64,000 bases of DNA from Azadirachta indica (taxonomy: Eukaryota > Streptophyta > Magnoliopsida > Sapindales > Meliaceae): the NCBI GenBank assembly GCA_022749755.1, contig CM040453.1, forward strand, positions 9,743,368 through 9,807,367. Direction: 5' to 3'. Shown here one piece after another: positions 56,930-64,000 of this stretch. The position numbers and the translations under genes are program-made. Every line of letters starts with the position of its first letter. Position 1 is the first letter of the stretch. The notes under the pieces are model-generated. The model was not told where the DNA came from. It ran no database searches and was given only the letters and a program-made list of their open reading frames with translations.

Positions 56930-59463
56930 CTAAGATGGTCAAAAAAGCCAAGCCTTGGATAAAGTTTGGGTCATAAGGTCAGGTTTAAACCTAACTTTAA
57001 ATATATTTCGATTAAGACTTAGACTTTTTTAAAATATAGTATGATTTAAGTCAGGCCGAGTTACCTAAATATAAATGTTAAAACTTTAGACCAGGCTAAT
57101 CTAAGCCAAGGCCTAACCCAAAAAATATGAAATTTGACATAGGTGCTTAATAAATTTAGATGGATCAAAGTTGAGTTTATAAAACCTAACCTGAATCCAA
57201 AAATGTTTAACCCTTTATTTTAAGCTTTAAAGCCTGTATTTAAAACCCGACCTAGAAAGCATATAAGTTAGGCTCAAGGCTAGACTCGGTTTAAACAAAT
57301 TTATCTTGGTTTAGGCATCACTTTTATAAACCCGATTCAAACTCAAAAAAACATTCATCCTACTAAGCTCTTTTTGTTTCTATTAAAATGAAAATTCTTG
57401 TGCACACTAAATGGTTTACATTAAAAATAGTTCCTAGTACAATATTAGAAGTGGGCAGAAAATCAGACCGAATCAGACCAAACCAAAATTGGATTAAAAT
57501 TTACAAGTTTGGTTCGGTATTTTATGCAATTCGGTTCAATTTCAGTTCTTAAAATAAAAAACCTGAAATTTTTTGTCTAATTTTGGTTTTGATTTAAAAA
57601 ACCTGAACTGAACCAAAATAATTATTTTTTAATATTTTTTCATCTAAACGACGTCATTTAGTACACTGAAAAATTTTTAAAAAATAATAATTTATTCAAA
57701 ACTAAACCGATCCGAAAATCAAATCAATTGGTTCGGTTTTAATCTAATTCTAATATGTAATCGGTTTGGTCCGATCTAAGTTTTTCTTTCTATTTGGTCC
57801 AGTCCAATCTTAAAAATTTGAGATCCGGAATTTTTGGGTCCGATACAATTTTTTAAAAATCCAAGTAGAACTGAACCATGCCTACCCCTATATAACATAT
57901 GATCCCAAACGAGATTTAAGTTATCTATTATCACATCACACAACAAAAGCTCTAATTTCATTTATGCCTAAAAATTTAAAAATAAGATTCTAAACAATTG
58001 CAGTCAATAAAATCTCCTACAACACAAATCAAAATAATCCTATACCAACAAATGTAATGGCCATAATGTATAAATCAAATATATACAGAGTTTAATTAAT
58101 TACCAGTAACTCTAAAATCACTTTTCTAAATTTCATACTAATTTTAATTATCTTAATCATGCTTAAGCTCTTAACTTCATATATATCTTTCAACCTCTCT
58201 TACCTGCCCCTTAAGTGATGAACTTAATAGAAGTAAGTTCTATTCACCAAACCCTAATTACTTTCTAGATCACCTGAAAGGGAAACTTCAACAAGGACCA
58301 ATTTAGCGAATCATTAACACTCTCGTCCAATTCCACATATTCAATCAAATTCTTTAGCTTTAGTAATTCTTTCTACTATATAAGTGCACATAATTATTTG
58401 ATTATATATCCTTTTGTAGTAATCATCTCATAGCCATAAACTTCATTAATACTGAAAATATGTTTTAAATGTTATTTCTTATGGATTGCTAGTTTAACAA
58501 TGTTGCCAAAAATATGTAATCTTAAAAATTTGACTAAAATAAAGTCATTATAATTGGCCTACCTAAAACATATTAATATGCAAGGTTCTTCAATAACTTA
58601 TATTGAAAGTCAAGATCTTCTTCTTCTGCAACATCAATTTCATATTGATTAACTTATCAAAACATAAAATGTCCACCACCATGTGATGAATAGAGCTAAG
58701 TTTGACCTATAATAAGAATATTAATAATTCAAATATGTCTCGAACATCCAATGAAAGGAAAAAGTTAGAGTAATTATAAAATATATGTTGAAATTTTGAA
58801 AATAAATTTAAATAGACTCTGAGATCTCTGAGATCTTAAAATCTTATTATAAAAGTCTATCCCCAAAATTGGAAAGTTCTATTTGTTTCATAATCAATTA
58901 CACGCCAACTAAGGTGTATTTGTGACATTTTATATCATAAAGTTTAGATGCATGGTTATGAATTGAGTTTATGCTGGGTAAAATAGTTTGAGTTATAGAG
59001 ATAGGTTAAAGCTTGAATATAGCCCAAGTTTTAGGGCCGGATGAAACTAGATCCTAAATATATTTTAAATTGAGCCCAGGTTTTTACTTTTAAAACACAA
59101 TATACGCTAGATCTGGTTGAGCTAGGCTTGGGCAAAGTCTGCGTATTCGAATAATAAATTTTAAAACCTCATGCTAAGCCCAAGCTCGACCATAAAAATA
59201 TGAAATTTAGCCCATATACTTAATAAATTTAAATGAATCTGAGCTGGATTTATAAAACCCAATCTGAACCCATAATTTTTTAACGCTTAATTCTAAACTT
59301 TAAAGCTCGAGTTTAAAACCTGACCTAGACTAGGCCTAAATAAGTCCAAACTTGGACAACATATAAGTCGAACCCAAGGCCAAGCCAAATTTAAATAAAT
59401 TTAATTTGGTTTAAGCCAAGCTTTTATAAACTTGGCTCAAACTCGAAAAATTGCTCACCCTAG
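56930..59463. repeat. Two direct copies of one repeat family (56930-57363 and 58975-59463)
   Basis: Both copies carry degenerate aagcccaa / ggcctaa / aaacctgacct phrases in the same order and end in closely similar stretches (tttataaacccgattcaaactc against tttataaacttggctcaaactc), then attcatccta/attgctcaccct. They have no coding capacity. The reverse strand begins agggtgagcaa, which resembles hAT-like MITE borders. Confidence 0.6.
57449..57890. mobile_element. Non-autonomous element with aggggtgggca-type ends
   Basis: The left end agaagtgggcagaaaat and the right end gaaccatgcctacccct form degenerate inverted repeats. The body is rich in inverted ggttcggtt/aaccgaacc-like words pairing left with right. 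Such elements with (c)aggggtgggca ends are a frequent class of hAT-like MITEs in plants. It lies between the two copies of the previous repeat family. Confidence 0.5.
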
Positions 59464-60027
59464 TTAAGTAATATAATTCTTATTCTTCTTTTTTTATATA
59501 TTTTTATTGACAAATTCATTGTATTTCATACTAAAAATCTTATTAAATACTTTATATATTTCAATAGAGTATACATTTTATTAAAAAACATATAAACTTC
59601 CTATTAGTACTCATAGTTTTTAGGTAACCATGATATTTTAAGTGATCATGGTATTGTCCAAACTATCAAATTTAGTGCCTTTCTTACCTATATAGCCAAC
59701 TCTAACTATAGAACTTTCTTTATTTTAGGTAATCATGATATTTTATAATCTCAGTCTAAACCTGAAAAATTGTCCATACTAATTAAGTTAATACAATTCT
59801 TATTCTCCTCTTTTTGATATTTTTGTTACTAAATTTCCATCATTTTCATATTAAAAGTCTCATTAAAAAATATATTTCAACCAAATATAAATTTTATTCA
59901 AAAATATATAAACTTCCTACTAGTGCTTATAGCTTTAGGTGATCGTGATATTTTAGGTGATCATGTTATATCCACATTACCAAATTCAATGCCTTCCTTA
60001 TCCATATAGCTAACTCTAACTATAGAA
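59428..60027. repeat. Diverged tandem duplication, period about 318 bp
   Basis: 59428-59712 and 59747-60027 share, in order, ctcaaact/ctaaacc then gaaaaattg, attcttattct, catataaacttcct, ggt.atc.tgatatttta and ctaactctaactatagaa. The duplicated unit includes the end of the preceding repeat family, so the duplication came after that insertion. Confidence 0.75.
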
Positions 60028-61482
60028 ACAACCTTATTATAAGATCCAAATGGTTATAATAAAATTAGAATTATCGAACATGTCATATTTAATGTACAGT
60101 CTATTTATTTTAGTTTATAGATAGAGAAAAGTAACCTTATTGATTCCTAATTTATTCTTCCTGGTATAGTAATATTTGCAATTAATGGTAGATTTACAGT
60201 GTGTATGGTTTATTAACTACACAAGGGAAAAAAGACAAGACAAAGAAGCAAATGAATTTAATCACTACAAGAAAAGATATCAACAAGTTTAACTCGAAAA
60301 AACAAAACCTTCACATTGACAATTGTCCTGTATTTCCCAAGATTAAACCTAATATTAGATAGAACATTGGCGAATAGGTGTACGTTTGGTGAGTTCTTGA
60401 AGAACCATCTGGTTAGTTTTAAATCACTAACTTGATTTTTAAAACTTTTTCAGTATATTTCATTACTCCTACATAATAAGATTAATTAGCAATTACTATC
60501 TAAGCATATAACATTCAACTCTAGAGTGAATACTTGATGACTTACCTAAAAAGTATCTTCCCAAGTTTTACAACCAATGTTGGCTTGATACAGTGCTCCT
60601 TCTAATATTGTATTTCTTTTCGGACAACCAAAAAATAAAATACTATATCTTAATTAAAAAAAAAACACATTACCACTCAAATCTATCAAATATAAAACTC
60701 TTTCTCTAAGAACTTATATTCCAAAAAAATAACTAAAATACAACTTTCTCCTTTCTAATAAATCTGGACCAATCATTTCTTCTCTTTTAAAAAATAATGA
60801 ACTTTTCTAATTATAATAAAGCTCACAAGTTAATGTCATTACAATCCAACTGTGAAATAGATCTTGACCATGCATTTGTCATTAAGAAAAATTCCTCATT
60901 TAGGTTTTTGGATCACTTCTTTTTTAGCGATGTCAACTAATTAAGGTTTTGTAGTAAGGTTGTTTAGAGCAAAAGTTGGTGAGATTTTTATAGAATTAAG
61001 AGAAATTTTTATTAGTAGAAAAATAAAATAAAATTACGAGAGTAGAAAAAGTAAAATATATATAACATATAATAATAATATAATATTGTTACATTAATTT
61101 TTATAAATATAATTTATATTAGGATTTATATATATGTATTATTGAATATTAAATATTTTTTGTAATTGTCAATAATTATAAGAAGGGTATAATCTTAAAA
61201 GTAATTTTTTATTTACTTTTTTAAAATTAAAATATTAAAAATAAATAAATAAAACAAGTATCCTATTATAACATGAAACACAATAGAAGAATATATATTA
61301 CGTATTAATTATACAATGATATACCTATACATATATATATAGGGAGAGTGTAACTTTAAATATGTTAGGGTTACAAGTGGAAGCGTATCATAAGAATGGA
61401 TGGTGCTTAGAAAGTTGACGGGGTCCTGTAATAAATTCTGGGCTGTTATAATTTATTGGACTCTCAGCCTTATGGTCCATTC

Positions 61483-61554
61483 ACTTGTTCTGGACATAAA
61501 AAACAAATAATCATATTTACTTGTTCTGGACATAAAAAACAAATAATAATAATA
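61483..61554. repeat. 36-bp tandem duplication
   Basis: The unit beginning acttgttctggacataaaa at 61483 recurs at 61519, identical over about 30 bases before the second copy runs into an AAT stretch. Confidence 0.8.
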
Positions 61555-62070
61555 AATATGATTATGTTGACGTATTAAATTATAAAAAAATATATGGATA
61601 TCTCCTGAGCATGAGCGACATCTTATAAAAGTGAGTTAATATCTAAAAGGTATTATATAAATAATTATATATCTCTTACAATGAGAGCAAATATCTCACA
61701 AAATCATAAGTAAACATCTAATATATGTCATATATATAATTAAATATCTTACAATAAAGACAGACATCTCACAATAAATATATCACACAAATGATTATAT
61801 AAACTCTTAATAAATATCGAAACTAATAATATTAATAATCTAAAAAGTTAAACTTAATATTAATTTCCCAAGAAATATTCTTATTTTAGTGTTAACAACA
61901 TTGTTATCCTAATTAAAATAGTAACATTATCACTATTATATCAGTGGAAGTTATAATTGCTAACAGAATTGCTGTGTAATTAAATAATAAAATAAACTCT
62001 TTTAATAATAAATGTTACATACTTCTTCAGGGACGAGACACTTACCGTAAACTTGAAAAATGAAAAATAT

Positions 62071-62142
62071 TCCGTTGCCGGGAATCGAACCCGGGTCTTT
62101 CGGGTGAGAGCCGAATATCCTTACCGACTAGACTACAACGGA
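62071..62142 (-). tRNA. tRNA-Glu (anticodon CTC)
   Basis: 72 nt with a perfect 7-bp acceptor stem (tccgttg/caacgga), D arm, anticodon stem ttcgg/ccgaa around loop ctctcac (anticodon CTC), and T arm with ggttcgaatcc. A box and B box internal promoters are intact. A T5 terminator follows four bases downstream on the minus strand (62063-62067). It looks functional and decodes GAG. Confidence 0.97.
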
Positions 62143-63863
62143 TGACTGACAATTTATGATTGTTAAGAAATTTAAATCAAATTAAATTGGATGAAACATT
62201 TAAATATAGCATTTTAAGATTTTATGTTCTAAATTATAATATTCAGTGTTTTACCAATTAAAATGCCTTTGCTTATTTATACAATAGTGCATTTTTAATT
62301 TCATGACTCAATAATTCATTCCAACTAAATCTTTCAAAATTAATATTTATATTGTTTGATAAATTTATTTTTTGTTAATCACTAGCTACAGCCGTTGACC
62401 ACCACCACCAATCATCGTCTAAGTTATCGTGAATATCATTAAAATCTTAGTTGAACATTTTATGTAAAAGTATCATAACCAGCATTGTTTGAGCGACGTT
62501 TACCGTAAATGTAAAGTTCAATATTTTCAAATTTTGACTTGTACATATTAAATAAAATAAAAATTAATAATTAATAATTGATAAAAATATATATTGATCA
62601 TATATAAATACATATATATATATAAAAATAAGTATTATATATGTATCAAAAAATAAAATAAAATAAAGCTACGAATAAATTTGGGAATTTATAAGTGCTT
62701 TGTAAACCACAAGCAGGGCCCAGAGAGTTAGAAGGGAAGCTTAGAAAGATAGAGGTGGACATTTATCATTTGGGTTCTCAAAGTTATTGCCCTCAACCCA
62801 ACAAATAGTAATTATAACCAAAAAAAATTAATACATATACAAATTCTTACATAAAACTATTCGCATAAATTAACGTGATAATATAATATTTTTAATTTTA
62901 TATTTTTGAAACATTAAAAAAATGTTTACGAGAATAAAATAAATATTTATAATACTGTGATGTGATATAAGTTTACATAAATAAGATTTATATAGGAGTT
63001 TATGTCTTTAGAATAATTTTAATAACAATTAAACAATATGTTGTTGTCTTTGATGGATTAAAAAATTAGTAGCTCTTAATCTCTCGTTCTTAAATTCCTA
63101 AAGTTAGACTTGATATATTAATTCATAATTTATAACATTCTTTTTTAGATTTTTCTACACATGACCCAAGTAATAAAATTAATCCAAGGAAGAGATTATA
63201 AACTTGTATTTAATTACCCATATATACGTTAAAACACTAATACTCAAATTAAATAGATTAAAACAAAATCTTTTAATATTAATAAAGAAATTAAAAGCTC
63301 AATAAACTCTGTAACGTCTTGATTAATAAATGCAATCGCTCAGTTACACCCTTCATCGGAGATCAGAGGACCTAGATAAGTAATACATTAATTTAATAGA
63401 ATTAACTCTAAACAAAATAATATTTTTTTATTAATGATTTAGGATTGGTTTTATATAGTTTTTAAGTAGAAAATTTTTAATAAAATGTTTTTATTAATAA
63501 TTTGTTTATTAGAAATATCTTTTAATAAAAATAGTATAATTGTTTTAATAGATAAGTTTCTTAAAATTACATTATGCAGTAAATTTTTTAAAAATAAAAT
63601 AAAAAGATTTCAATAATTTAACTTTTTCAAAATTTTCAAAAATTTATATTATTAGAAATTTAAAATTTAAACTTTTTCTAATAAAAATGAAAATAATTTT
63701 TTTAATGACAAACTCTTCTTCAATAAGCGATGACAACCAAATGATAAAAAAAATATTTAAATAAATTTTAACATTAAAAAAATTAAAAATCTTGTTGACT
63801 AGGAGAGAAGTTACTTAATAATGTTAAACATTTTACACATATGTATTATTATTATTATTATTA

Positions 63864-63900
<37 letters not shown>

Positions 63901-64000
63901 TAACGTTGTAGAAAGAAGATACTTTTAATGTTAGAACATAATAACATTTTTCAACAATGAAATTCTCGATAAATAAAGTTAATATAGATTGAAGGAGCCA
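62143..64000. other. AT-rich non-coding end of window
   Basis: I see no gene here. The notable feature is the TTA/ATT microsatellite near the right end, listed separately. Confidence 0.6.
63845..63900. repeat. (TTA)n microsatellite
   Basis: About 18 trinucleotide units (TTA/ATT), interrupted once by a TTATATT slip. Likely length-polymorphic. Confidence 0.95.

Larger units (their letters stand above)
55417..62070. other. Intergenic region with non-autonomous transposon remnants
   Basis: No gene is supported over 6.6 kb. Recognisable parts are a dispersed repeat at about 56330-56705, paired repeats at 56930-57363 and 58975-59463, a TIR-bounded element at 57449-57890, a tandem duplication at 59428-60027 and a short 36-bp duplication at 61483-61554. 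The rest is AT-rich with no structure that I can name. Confidence 0.6.

Noticed and set aside
1..64000. CRISPR arrays, bacterial operons, organelle DNA or integrated phage
   Set aside because: No regularly spaced short repeats with unique spacers, no ribosome-binding-site-led gene strings and no organelle gene order were seen. All genes have plant nuclear structure.

Overview
The window is nuclear DNA from a eudicot plant, probably a woody rosid. The evidence is multi-exon genes with GT-AG introns, very AT-rich intergenic DNA, plant-only families (phytochrome A, DYW-type PPR, germin-like, isoprenylated HMA protein, NPF transporter) and a Ty1/copia retrotransposon primed by initiator tRNA-Met. 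The species cannot be fixed from the sequence alone.

Layout, left to right. (1) 1477-5451 (+): phytochrome A, 4 coding exons, 1121 aa, a complete red/far-red photoreceptor. (2) 8058-9531 (-): germin-like protein, 2 exons, 217 aa. (3) 9.7-17.3 kb: gene-poor AT-rich DNA with a 260-bp tandem duplication and old repeat debris. (4) 17450-18112 (+): small HMA-domain protein ending in a CaaX box (HIPP type), whose first coding exon is only 6 nt. (5) 18620-18822: MITE-like inverted repeat. (6) 20435-20908 (+): glucosamine-6-phosphate N-acetyltransferase. (7) 21933-26763 (+): MBOAT-family O-acyltransferase, 19 coding exons, 534 aa. (8) 28481-30202 (-): intronless DYW PPR protein. (9) 31578-36248 (-): FEN1 flap endonuclease, 17 coding exons, 383 aa, with a GC-AG intron. 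(10) 38474-41456 (+): NPF4-like transporter, 592 aa, whose first coding exon appears to be the ATG alone. (11) 41714-47920 (+): a full-length but dead Ty1/copia element 258 bp beyond the NPF stop codon. (12) 48-53.7 kb: a patchwork of decayed duplications, including a tRNA-Glu half, a pre-miRNA-like hairpin, relic copies of a dioxygenase promoter and a 73-77 bp tandem array. (13) 53741-55416 (+): a 2-oxoglutarate/Fe(II) dioxygenase gene with a one-base homopolymer frameshift in exon 2. (14) 55.4-64 kb: non-autonomous transposon remnants, tandem duplications, one intact tRNA-Glu(CTC) gene at 62071-62142 (-) and a TTA microsatellite.

The genes are independent single-copy plant genes (light sensing, cell wall/apoplast, metal binding, UDP-GlcNAc synthesis, lipid acylation, organelle RNA editing, DNA replication and repair, solute transport). 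There is no operon or pathway cluster. Exon joins were derived by hand from reading-frame continuity, GT/AG sites and remembered family consensus. In every intact gene the summed exon lengths are a multiple of three. The most noteworthy points are the FEN1 GC-AG intron, the start-codon-only exon of the NPF gene, the possibly broken dioxygenase with fossil promoters upstream, the hairpin at 50.1 kb and the palindrome array in the retrotransposon leader.
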